Shown here in pieces: positions 1 through 6,525 of a stretch of 7,021 nt of DNA. Below the pieces are notes generated by a model. It saw nothing but the letters and a program-made list of their open reading frames with translations, had not been told where the DNA came from and did no database searches. The DNA comes from JANQUM01 sp047630355. Lineage in GTDB: Bacteria; Bacteroidota; Bacteroidia; Cytophagales; Spirosomataceae. A program made the position numbers and the translations under genes. The stretch spans positions 1 through 7,021 of the forward strand of contig JBLHXN010000161.1 in the NCBI GenBank assembly GCA_047630355.1, written 5' to 3'. How positions within the stretch are numbered: the stretch's first letter is position 1; the number at the start of each line of letters is the position of its first letter.

Positions 1-1152
1 GTTCCGCGTTTTCAAGATTTCCGAGAAATGTTTGATAAAATGGGAAGCCAGGTTGACGCCGTAAGCGTGGGAACACCCGATTTTTCTCACTTCCCGATTA
101 CCATGTTGGCGATGTCATTGGGAAAACACGTATACGTTGAAAAGCCGATGGCACGCACGTTTCAGGAAGTTGAAATGATGATGGCGGGTGCGAAAAAATA
201 CAATGTAGCTACCCAAATGGGAAACCAGGGACACTCAGAAGCTAACTATTTTCAGTTTAAAACGTGGAAAGAGGCGGGCATCATAAAAGACGTTACGAAT
301 ATTACTGCTCACATGAACTCGCGGCGAAGGTGGCACGGTTTCGATCCGACTATGACGCAATATCCTGCTTCTCAACAAATTCCGGCATCGTTAGATTGGA
401 GTACCTGGCTCATGACTGCTCAAGAGCATGATTATCAAAAAGATTTCGTAAACGGACAGTGGCGTTGCTGGTATGATTTCGGTATGGGAACTTTGGGCGA
501 TTGGGGAGCACACCTCATAGATACCGCCCACGAGTTCTTAGACCTCGGCTTACCTTACGAAGTTGATCCGCTTTATCTGGAAGCCCACAACCCGTTCTTT
601 TTTCCGATGTCCACCACATTATCTTTTAAATTCCCTAAACGTGGCGATATGCCACCCGTAGAAGTAAAGTGGTACGATGGGTTAGAAAACCAACCGCCTT
701 TACCAGAAGGCTACGGAACATCTGAAGCCAATCCGGATATTCCGCCAGCGAGTAACGGTACGAAACTTAGCGAAAATTTAAGACCCGGAAAGATAATTTA
801 CTCTAAAGACCTGACCTTCAAAGGCGGCTCACACGGTAGTACGTTGTCCATTATACCTTTTGATAAAGCTCGGGATATGAAATCGACGTTACCTGTTGTG
901 CCGGAGAGCCCTTCGAATCACTTTGAGAACTTCCTAAAAGGCTGTAAAGGTGAAGAAAAGTGCCGATCGTCGTTTGATGTGGCGGGGCCGCTAAGTCAAG
1001 TATTCACGTTAGGTGTCATGGCACAGCGATTGAACACCAAGATCAGTTTCGACCGTGAAACGAAGCAAATAACCAATAATCCGTTGGCTAATTTTTTACT
1101 GCAAGGTGCTGCCCCAAGAAAAGGCTGGGAGGAGTTTTATCAATTGGTGTAA
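1..1152 (+). CDS. Gfo/Idh/MocA family oxidoreductase, 5'-truncated by window edge
   Basis: The reading frame is open from base 1 and ends at TAA 1150-1152, leaving 383 visible residues. The start codon lies upstream of the window, so the ATG at 28 is internal. The dinucleotide-binding GxGxxG stretch expected at the N-terminus is therefore not seen. What remains is typical of the family: DAVSVGTPDFSH (end of the Rossmann domain), the EKP motif with the conserved lysine (visible residues 47-49), GNQGHS, and the motif GDWGAHLID with Asp and His (visible residues 167 and 171) where the family carries its catalytic D-x3-H. The C-terminus RKGWEEFYQLV is common in Bacteroidota and Planctomycetes members. 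Such proteins use NAD(P) to oxidise or reduce sugars, and some relatives cleave glycosides through a keto intermediate. Many carry a Tat signal, which cannot be checked here. Family assignment is firm; the substrate is unknown. Confidence 0.93.
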   Translation, partial: VPRFQDFREMFDKMGSQVDAVSVGTPDFSHFPITMLAMSLGKHVYVEKPMARTFQEVEMMMAGAKKYNVATQMGNQGHSEANYFQFKTWKEAGIIKDVTNITAHMNSRRRWHGFDPTMTQYPASQQIPASLDWSTWLMTAQEHDYQKDFVNGQWRCWYDFGMGTLGDWGAHLIDTAHEFLDLGLPYEVDPLYLEAHNPFFFPMSTTLSFKFPKRGDMPPVEVKWYDGLENQPPLPEGYGTSEANPDIPPASNGTKLSENLRPGKIIYSKDLTFKGGSHGSTLSIIPFDKARDMKSTLPVVPESPSNHFENFLKGCKGEEKCRSSFDVAGPLSQVFTLGVMAQRLNTKISFDRETKQITNNPLANFLLQGAAPRKGWEEFYQLV

Positions 1153-1201
1153 AAAGTAAGTCCGGTTTTAAAGACCCGAAGACACGCTACTAAAGTTGAG
1201 T

Positions 1202-1247
1202 AATTCCCGTCCTAACTTTTCTTATCAAGGAAAACAGGACGGGAATT
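1202..1247 (+). terminator. Long hairpin between oxidoreductase and glycosidase-like gene, possible terminator
   Basis: AATTCCCGTCCT (1202-1213) and AGGACGGGAATT (1236-1247) form a perfect 12-bp inverted repeat. Inside it, TTTTCTT (1217-1223) pairs with AGGAAAA (1228-1234) with one G-U pair around the loop ATCA, giving a nearly continuous hairpin with a small internal loop. It starts 50 bases after the upstream stop codon and ends 26 bases before the likely ATG at 1274. Only TTT follows the stem, so a classic U-tract is missing. It could terminate upstream transcription or act in the leader of the next gene. Confidence 0.5.
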
Positions 1248-1273
1248 TAAAATGCCTATCTCAACCAAAAACC

Positions 1274-2361
1274 ATGAAAAATATACTCTTTTTAGCTTTC
1301 ATTATTACGTATTTTCCCTCCTGCGTAGTTCAAAAGCCCACAAGTAAGAAAACTACTGTTTCGATAAAAGGAAATCAGTTTTACATCAATGACGAACTGA
1401 CCTACAAAGGGCAAACGTGGCAAGGCAATAAAGTAGAAGGTTTGTTGATGAATTCCCGAATGGTGCAGGGTATTTTTGACGATACTAACCCCGAAACCGT
1501 TGGGCGTTTCGTTTACGAAGATACGGGCAAGTGGGATGCTGAACGCAACACCAACGAGTTTGTAGAAAATATGAGTCTTTGGAAAATCTACGGATTATTA
1601 GCGTTCACGTTGAACTTGCAAAGTGGCAGCCCATTGGGTTACGGAAATAACGGTTGGATAAACTCCACATTTGACCCCGAAGAAAACCTCGTTCCGGTGT
1701 ACATGAACCGTCTCACAAAAATTATGGACGAAGCCGACCGCTTAGGTATGGTTGTGACTTTAGGTTATTTCTATTTCAGGCAAGACGAATATTTAACGGA
1801 TGAAAAAGCGGTCATAAACGCCGTGGATAATATCACAAACTGGTTATTAGAAACGACTACCGCAACGTATTGGTAGAGGTAAACAACGAATGCAATATCC
1901 GCTACGACCACCCCATTTTACAGCCAAAACGAGTACACGAACTCATTGAGCGGGTAAAAAATACAACTAAAAACGGTAGAAGATTATTGGTAAGCACTAG
2001 CTACGGCGGCGGTGCCGTTCCGAAGGAAAATATGGTAAAAGCATCTGATTATTTACTGCTACACGGCAACGGCAGCAAACAACCACAACGCATTACCGAA
2101 TTAGTGGAAAAAACCCGCAACGTAGCAGGCTTTAATAACCAACCCATCGTGTTCAACGAAGATGACCATTTTGACTTTGACAAAGACGCAAACAACTTCA
2201 CTAACGCCGTGCGTGCCTACGCCTCATGGGGGTATTTTGATTACCGCATGAAAGGCGAAACCTATCCCGACGGTTACCAAAGCGTACCCGTTGACTGGAG
2301 TATCAACTCAGCCCGTAAAAAAGCGTTTTTTAATAAGTTGAAGGAGGTGACGGGGTATTAG
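1274..2361 (+). pseudogene. TIM-barrel glycoside-hydrolase-like lipoprotein, broken by a one-base frameshift
   Basis: Two overlapping frames encode one protein. The first, from ATG 1274, stops at TAG 1874-1876. The second continues in the frame one base back and ends at TAG 2359-2361. Adding one A to the AAA run at 1851-1853 restores WLLE-NDYRNVLVEVNNEC and gives a 362-residue protein. The N-terminus MKNILFLAFIITYFPSC is a short lipoprotein-type signal with a candidate lipidated Cys17; the box FPSC is not ideal. The restored chain has glutamates in VEVNNE (E206) and FNEDDHFDFD (E296). Their spacing of about 90 residues suits the acid/base and nucleophile of a clan GH-A-like TIM barrel. I know similar unnamed proteins from carbohydrate-degrading bacteria but cannot name a GH family. 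A TTG at 1196 in the same frame is unlikely as start: it would bury the signal peptide and lies just before the hairpin. The deletion could be real or an assembly error. Confidence 0.7.
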
Positions 2362-2431
2362 TAACGAAGAAACTGAAATTACCTGACGATTATATAATAC
2401 GAAATTAATGATGTGTCTTAGGGTAGGTGCG

Positions 2432-2995
2432 TTAACCTACTAGGTAGCATTGATATTCTTCACTTTCAAGATATTCAAAGTCCTCTTCAACTCCATATAT
2501 TGTACACAATTCATAAAGAATTTCACGACAATTATCATAATACCTTTGTACTCTACTAAACTTCAATTCTTGATAGTCATTTATTTTAGGTCTTTTATTG
2601 ACCTTATCTACAACCCAATGCCCCATACTATTTATAAGACCAACATTAGCATCTTTAAAGTGCGTCAACCAATTTCTGACTTTTTCGAGTTGTCGCATAT
2701 CTTGCAACGGGTTTTTAGACCAGTCAACTGATTGCCCTTTAATTTCATAAAGGATGTTTACTTTATCAATTATTGACTTGCGTTCAAAATCCTCAAAATT
2801 ATCAAGGCTTAAGAAATTAAATAGAATGTTTAGAAAAGCCTCACACGCTGAATGACAAATAATTATACATGTGGCAGTTTCTTGAATTTCGGACTCGAAT
2901 TTCTGCTCAACACTATGCTTTGGACTATCATCAAGCAATTTCTTAATCATTGAAAAGAAAGCCTGATCGGCAAAAAAATGTACTCGAAATGTCAT
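2432..2995 (-). CDS. HEPN-like protein of unknown role, AT-rich
   Basis: This 187-residue protein is predicted cytoplasmic, with no signal peptide or membrane segment, and looks largely helical. I do not recognise a named family. Two segments resemble HEPN-fold proteins: an early helix CIIICHSACEAFLNILFNFL (about 43-62) and, later, EKVRNWLTHFKD, which contains R107-N-x3-H112, the R-x4-6-H motif that forms the RNase site in HEPN toxins and Cas accessory nucleases. Many HEPN proteins act in toxin-antitoxin, abortive infection or other RNA-targeting roles, but no nucleotidyltransferase (MNT) antitoxin or other partner lies beside it. It follows the GH3 gene on the same strand after 36 bases, so co-transcription is possible. 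Hand counts of three 60-base lines gave about 28-37% G+C against about 47% in two GH3 lines, suggesting recent acquisition. The ATG at 2995 is the natural start. The gene is probably real; HEPN membership is inferred from motifs only. Confidence 0.72.
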   Translation of the reverse strand: MTFRVHFFADQAFFSMIKKLLDDSPKHSVEQKFESEIQETATCIIICHSACEAFLNILFNFLSLDNFEDFERKSIIDKVNILYEIKGQSVDWSKNPLQDMRQLEKVRNWLTHFKDANVGLINSMGHWVVDKVNKRPKINDYQELKFSRVQRYYDNCREILYELCTIYGVEEDFEYLESEEYQCYLVG

Positions 2996-3031
2996 AATGG
3001 TGCATTCAAAGAAATATATTATATAAACAAC

Positions 3032-4528
3032 TCACCCCCGCATCTCCCCTAACACATCCGCGATTTTCCGGTCGTTGGCGAGACGGGGAACTTTGTTTTG
3101 TCCACCGAGTTTTCCGATGGATTTCATGTAATCGATAAACGCATTACGGCGAAGTGGTGTAACCACCAACGGTCGTAAAATATTACCCGTAATTAAATCT
3201 TCGTAATAAGAATTTAACTCCACCATTTTGCTTTCTAAATCTCTTGAGAAAGCTTCGGGATTATTGGGTGGCGTGGCAAATTCAACCAACCATTCGTGGT
3301 AAGGCAAGCCTTCTTTCGGAGTAACAAACGGAGCAACGGTAAGTTCCGTTACTTCTGTTTCAGGATGACGTTCTACGGCGTATTTCATCGCCTTTTCGAC
3401 TTCTTCGCCAATAACGTGTTCACCAAAAGCGGAAATAAAATGCTTTATTCTTCCCGAAACAATAACCCGATAAGGCTCTAATGAAGTGAACTTCACGGTA
3501 TCGCCAATTGAGTAACCCCAAAGCCCGGCATTGCTGTTGATGATGACAGCATAGTTTTTATTCAACTCTACTTGCTCAATGCTCAAACGGGTTGGATTTT
3601 CGTCGAAATATTCATCGGCGGGAATGAATTCATAGAAAATTCCGGTGTTTAAAAGTAATAGTAAGTCATTGCGGTCGGGCGTATCCTGATACGCCAAAAA
3701 ACCTTCAGATGCCGGATATAACTCTACGGAATCTACTTGCTTTCCGATACTTTCAAACAACTTCGCCCGGTACGGTTCGAAGTTTACTCCACCGTAAATG
3801 AAGAGATCAAAATCAGGAAAAACGTCTTTGATTTTTTTGCCCGTTCGTTCGGTAATTTTATCAAAATACATTTGCACCCACGGCGGAATTCCCGAAATCA
3901 AACTCATGTTCTGCCCGAGCGTTTCGTCAATGATGCGATCGAGCTTCTCCTCCCAGTCTTCAATGCAATTCGTTTCGTAAGAAGGCAGTTGGTTAGTTTT
4001 CAAATACCCCGGAATATGGTGGTTGGAAATGCCGGATAATCGCCCCGTCATAATTCCGGCGTTGGTTTCCAGCACCGGACTTCCCGAGAGAAAAATGAGC
4101 TTTTTATCCAAGAACGCCGACTTACCCGTTTGATGAACGTAATTCAAAATCGCGTTACGAGCAGAATCTATGTGATTGTGAATAGATTCGTTCGTAATCG
4201 GAATGTATTTTGTGCCAGAAGTCGTTCCTGATGTCTTGGCAAAGTAGAGCGGTTTACCCGTCCATAAAACATCAGATTTTCCTTCCAGAATTTGGTTTAC
4301 ATATGGCTTTAATTCTTCGTAATCCCGAACCGGAACTGCTTGCTTGAAATCTTCGTAAGTCTGAACGTCTTTAAACTTGTGGTCAGATCCAAAAACAGTT
4401 TGCGTAGCTGTCTCAACGAGTTTATTCCGCCAGTCCGCTTGCGTTTCAGCAGAGCGTTCCATCCATTTCTGTTGTTGCTTCACCACGTAAGCGGCAAACG
4501 GTTTACTTAGTACGGAGCGTATTCCCAT
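3032..4528 (-). CDS. GH3 auxin-responsive promoter family protein (acyl-adenylating enzyme)
   Basis: This 498-residue cytoplasmic protein belongs to the GH3 family of the adenylate-forming superfamily. The ATP-binding P-loop-like motif TSGTTSGTK is at 99-107, the second signature YPASEG at 271-276, and GYSIGD (338-343) corresponds to the adenylate-binding YxxGD region. SGRIKHFISAFGEHV (358-372) is the hinge into the C-terminal domain, and GQNKVPRL (476-483) is the conserved tail. Length is close to other bacterial members. Plant GH3 enzymes activate a carboxylic acid such as auxin or jasmonate as the acyl-AMP and transfer it to an amino acid. The substrate of bacterial homologues is mostly unknown, so only acyl-adenylation and probable amide formation can be proposed. 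The start ATG follows an A/T-rich leader with no Shine-Dalgarno. The LOG gene lies upstream on the same strand, with two inverted repeats between them. Family assignment is firm. Confidence 0.95.
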   Translation of the reverse strand: MGIRSVLSKPFAAYVVKQQQKWMERSAETQADWRNKLVETATQTVFGSDHKFKDVQTYEDFKQAVPVRDYEELKPYVNQILEGKSDVLWTGKPLYFAKTSGTTSGTKYIPITNESIHNHIDSARNAILNYVHQTGKSAFLDKKLIFLSGSPVLETNAGIMTGRLSGISNHHIPGYLKTNQLPSYETNCIEDWEEKLDRIIDETLGQNMSLISGIPPWVQMYFDKITERTGKKIKDVFPDFDLFIYGGVNFEPYRAKLFESIGKQVDSVELYPASEGFLAYQDTPDRNDLLLLLNTGIFYEFIPADEYFDENPTRLSIEQVELNKNYAVIINSNAGLWGYSIGDTVKFTSLEPYRVIVSGRIKHFISAFGEHVIGEEVEKAMKYAVERHPETEVTELTVAPFVTPKEGLPYHEWLVEFATPPNNPEAFSRDLESKMVELNSYYEDLITGNILRPLVVTPLRRNAFIDYMKSIGKLGGQNKVPRLANDRKIADVLGEMRG

Positions 4529-4560
4529 TTTATCTTAATTAATAATAACCTCTCCCCGAA

Positions 4561-4583
4561 CCCCTCTCCTCAGAAGAGAGGGG
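4561..4583. repeat. Short GC-rich hairpin in the LOG-GH3 gap
   Basis: CCCCTCTC (4561-4568) pairs perfectly with GAGAGGGG (4576-4583) around a 7-base loop. On the plus strand it is followed by AATTTTATTTA, which resembles a terminator tail, but no plus-strand gene ends just upstream. On the minus strand it would sit in the 5' leader of the GH3 gene. CCTCTCC occurs again just outside the stem (4549-4555 and 4563-4569). From memory, similar CCTCTCC-rich hairpins recur between genes in Bacteroidota genomes, so this may be one copy of a dispersed intergenic repeat. Confidence 0.55.
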
Positions 4584-4602
4584 AATTTTATTTATATTTC
4601 AC

Positions 4603-4664
4603 CCATTATCCGTGTCCTCACTGACAAATTAATTCGCTATCGTCCGTGAGGACACGGACAATGG
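4603..4664. repeat. Near-perfect 19-bp inverted repeat downstream of LOG gene
   Basis: The left arm (4603-4621, starting CCATTATCCGTG) and the right arm (4646-4664, ending CACGGACAATGG) are complementary at 18 of 19 positions, separated by a 24-base A/T-rich spacer. The repeat lies 15 bases past the stop codon of the LOG gene, so it could fold in that transcript and end or stabilise it. No T-run follows on either strand. The single mismatch would be a G-U pair in one of the two transcripts. It could instead be a dispersed intergenic repeat. Confidence 0.65.
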
Positions 4665-4679
4665 AAACAATACTTTATA

Positions 4680-5261
4680 TTACACCTGCTCCCGATTCAA
4701 CCACTTATCGTGGTGAACGGGTTGGTAGTTTTCCATTTTTTCGAGCAGTTCATCTATATCGTCAGAAACAATTAATAGATTACGATTTTGGGCTTTCAGA
4801 AAACCTTCTTCCACCATAACATCAAGCTGTTTCAAGAGAAAATCGTAGTAGCCATTCACATTTAATAAACCAATTGGCTTTTTGTGCAATCCGAGTTGTG
4901 CCCAGGTGAGTATTTCAAAAACTTCGTCCATACTTCCAAAGCCACCGGGCAACGTAATGATACCGTCGCAGAGTTTTTCCATGAGGGCTTTCCGCTCGTG
5001 CATTGACCCCACTTTTTGCATATCCTCTACTTCCTTGTGCCCGACTTCCAAGTCATCTAAAAAATTGGGAATTACGCCAGTAATTTCGCCGCCTTTTTCG
5101 AGAAATTTATCTGCCAAAACCCCCATCAACCCTACGCTTCCGCCACCATAAATCATCTTAATTTTACGTTTTACTAACTCTTCGGAGAGAGCTTCTGCTT
5201 TCTCCCGATAAACTGGTTTGTTTCCGGCGTTTGCTCCACAATATATAAGTATGGCTTTCAT
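4680..5261 (-). CDS. LOG family protein (TIGR00730-type Rossmann fold), putative nucleoside 5'-monophosphate phosphoribohydrolase
   Basis: This 193-residue cytoplasmic protein has the hallmarks of the LOG (Lonely Guy) family: an N-terminal strand MKAILIYCGAN, YGGGSVGLMG (38-47), MHERK (88-92, with the conserved Arg-Lys) and PGGFGSMDE (105-113), the phosphate-binding PGGxGTxxE motif with Ser in place of the usual Thr. Length is as expected for the family. LOG enzymes hydrolyse nucleoside 5'-monophosphates, including cytokinin ribotides, to the free base and ribose 5-phosphate. In most bacteria the physiological substrate is uncertain, and many homologues were formerly annotated as lysine decarboxylase, which is wrong. 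The start ATG at 5261 leads straight into the first strand, and a -7-like box lies about 20 bases upstream. It is divergent from the oxidoreductase at 5343 and may be transcribed with the GH3 gene, though inverted repeats intervene. Family assignment is firm; whether the product is a cytokinin is not known. Confidence 0.94.
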   Translation of the reverse strand: MKAILIYCGANAGNKPVYREKAEALSEELVKRKIKMIYGGGSVGLMGVLADKFLEKGGEITGVIPNFLDDLEVGHKEVEDMQKVGSMHERKALMEKLCDGIITLPGGFGSMDEVFEILTWAQLGLHKKPIGLLNVNGYYDFLLKQLDVMVEEGFLKAQNRNLLIVSDDIDELLEKMENYQPVHHDKWLNREQV

Positions 5262-5281
5262 AAATGACGAATGATGTCAGA

Positions 5282-5289
5282 CAAAAGTA
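5282..5289 (-). promoter_or_regulatory. Candidate Bacteroidota -7 promoter element for the LOG gene
   Basis: On the minus strand these bases read TACTTTTG, an exact match to the Bacteroidota sigma-ABfr -7 consensus TAnnTTTG. The box ends 20 bases before the ATG at 5261, implying a short leader. No clear -33 TTG is found at the usual 19-21 base spacing, so this rests on the -7 match alone. Confidence 0.4.
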
Positions 5290-5342
5290 GCGGTTTTTTC
5301 ATATACTTGTAGAAAATTCAACCTATCAAAAATCACGAAACT

Positions 5343-6467
5343 ATGACTACCGAACAAAACCGCCGTTCATTTCTAAAAAAACTTGGCTTATCTGCTTCGG
5401 CCATTCCATTTTTGGGAGCAACCGCAAATGCCACGAACTTACAATCAATAATACCTTACAAAGGAAAGCAATTAGGCGTTGCTTTAGTTGGTCTGGGAAA
5501 CTACGCGACGAACAGGTTAGCGGTAGGTTTAGAGGAAACGGAGCACTGCAAATTGGCGGGAATTGTAACCGGAACACCCGCAAAGAAAATACAGTGGCAG
5601 AAAAAGTACGGTATCGCTGACGAACATTGCTATACGTATGGAACATTCGAGAATATAGCGAATGACGACGCCATTGACGTCATATATATTGTACTTCCCA
5701 ACTCCATGCACCCTGAATACGTGAAACGGGCGGCGAAACTCGGCAAACATATTATCTGCGAAAAGCCGCTGGCAAATTCAGTAAAAGAAGCCGAAGAAAT
5801 GATTGCCGCCTGCGAAGCCACGGGCGTTGATTTGGCGGTCGGTTATCGAATGCATTTTGAGCCATTTACGATTGAAGCCATGCGAATTGGGCAGAACGAA
5901 GAGTTTGGCAAAATCAACTATATGAATACTGATTTTGGCTTTAAAATTGGCGATCCGACCCAATGGCGTTTGAAAAAAGATATGGCGGGCGGCGGACCAC
6001 TCATGGACGTTGGAATTTACTGCGTTCAGGCAGCTCGGTACATAACCGGCAAAGAACCGATTTCGGTTACTGCACAATTTGGTCCGGTTACAGACTTAGA
6101 GCGTTTCAGCGAAGTAGAGGAAAGTATTTCGTGGCAATTTCAGTTTGACGGCGGCGGCCCGGTTGTGTCAGGGTATTCGTCTTATAAAACGAACGTAGAA
6201 CGACTTTATATGTCGGCGGCAAACGGTTGGATGGAACTGTCTCCGGCGTACGGTTATGGTCCGATAAAAGGCGAAACGCACAAGGGAATGATGGACTTCC
6301 CGGTGGTGCACCAACAAGCAAATCAGCTGGACAGCATGGCAAAAAACTGGCTTGATGGCAAACGAATTCCCAATCATGCTTCGGGCAAAGAAGGTCTACG
6401 TGATGTCAAAATTTTGATGGCAATCTACGACGCCGCCGAAACCGGAAAATCAATAAAGTTGAGTTAA
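5343..6467 (+). CDS. Tat-exported Gfo/Idh/MocA oxidoreductase resembling glucose-fructose oxidoreductase
   Basis: This complete 374-residue protein opens with a twin-arginine signal (NRRSFLKKLGL, Arg7-Arg8, then a hydrophobic stretch ending near ATANA), so it should be exported folded with its cofactor. The Rossmann domain follows with VALVGLGNYA (GxGxxA, about 46-55), then IVLPNSMHPEY, EKP (140-142, catalytic-type Lys141), VGYRMHFEP (about 166-174) and GGGPLMDVGIY with Asp222 and Tyr226. Tyrosine at this last site, together with GYRxH and the QWRL segment, matches my memory of Zymomonas glucose-fructose oxidoreductase and differs from the His-type motif of the oxidoreductase at 1-1152. The family uses NADP to oxidise or reduce sugars in the periplasm, but the natural substrate cannot be told from sequence. 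The start is the ATG at 5343, directly before the Tat motif. The sulfatase begins 58 bases after the stop on the same strand, with no terminator seen, so the two are probably co-transcribed. Confidence 0.93.
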   Translation: MTTEQNRRSFLKKLGLSASAIPFLGATANATNLQSIIPYKGKQLGVALVGLGNYATNRLAVGLEETEHCKLAGIVTGTPAKKIQWQKKYGIADEHCYTYGTFENIANDDAIDVIYIVLPNSMHPEYVKRAAKLGKHIICEKPLANSVKEAEEMIAACEATGVDLAVGYRMHFEPFTIEAMRIGQNEEFGKINYMNTDFGFKIGDPTQWRLKKDMAGGGPLMDVGIYCVQAARYITGKEPISVTAQFGPVTDLERFSEVEESISWQFQFDGGGPVVSGYSSYKTNVERLYMSAANGWMELSPAYGYGPIKGETHKGMMDFPVVHQQANQLDSMAKNWLDGKRIPNHASGKEGLRDVKILMAIYDAAETGKSIKLS

Positions 6468-6525
6468 AAAGGAATTTCCTCGCGAATACCAACACTCAAT
6501 ATTTCTCTCATGCTCGTTCAAAAAT

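Noticed and set aside
1196..1273. Upstream TTG start giving a longer N-terminus for the glycosidase-like protein
   Set aside because: It would place about 26 residues before a clear lipoprotein signal and would be translated straight through the hairpin; ATG 1274 fits better.
1850..1876. Programmed ribosomal frameshifting
   Set aside because: The junction requires a -1 shift, but no slippery heptamer is present, and this kind of protein has no known programmed shift.
2423..2440. Small hairpin GTAGGT/ACCTAC at the end of the HEPN-like gene
   Set aside because: A 6-bp stem overlapping the stop codon without a T-run on the minus strand is too short to call a terminator.
2450..2731. Plus-strand open frame of 93 codons
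   Set aside because: It lies entirely antisense to the HEPN-like gene, and its product is a low-complexity hydrophobic string without recognisable motifs; it results from the A/T-rich composition.
3737..4039. Plus-strand open frame of 100 codons inside the GH3 gene
   Set aside because: It is antisense to a strongly conserved coding region with all GH3 motifs intact.
5302..5309. TATACTTG as a -7 box for the oxidoreductase at 5343
   Set aside because: It has one mismatch to TAnnTTTG and no -33 TTG at suitable spacing; too weak to list as a promoter.
5778..6077. Minus-strand open frame of 99 codons inside the second oxidoreductase
   Set aside because: It is antisense to the conserved catalytic domain, and its product shows no family features.
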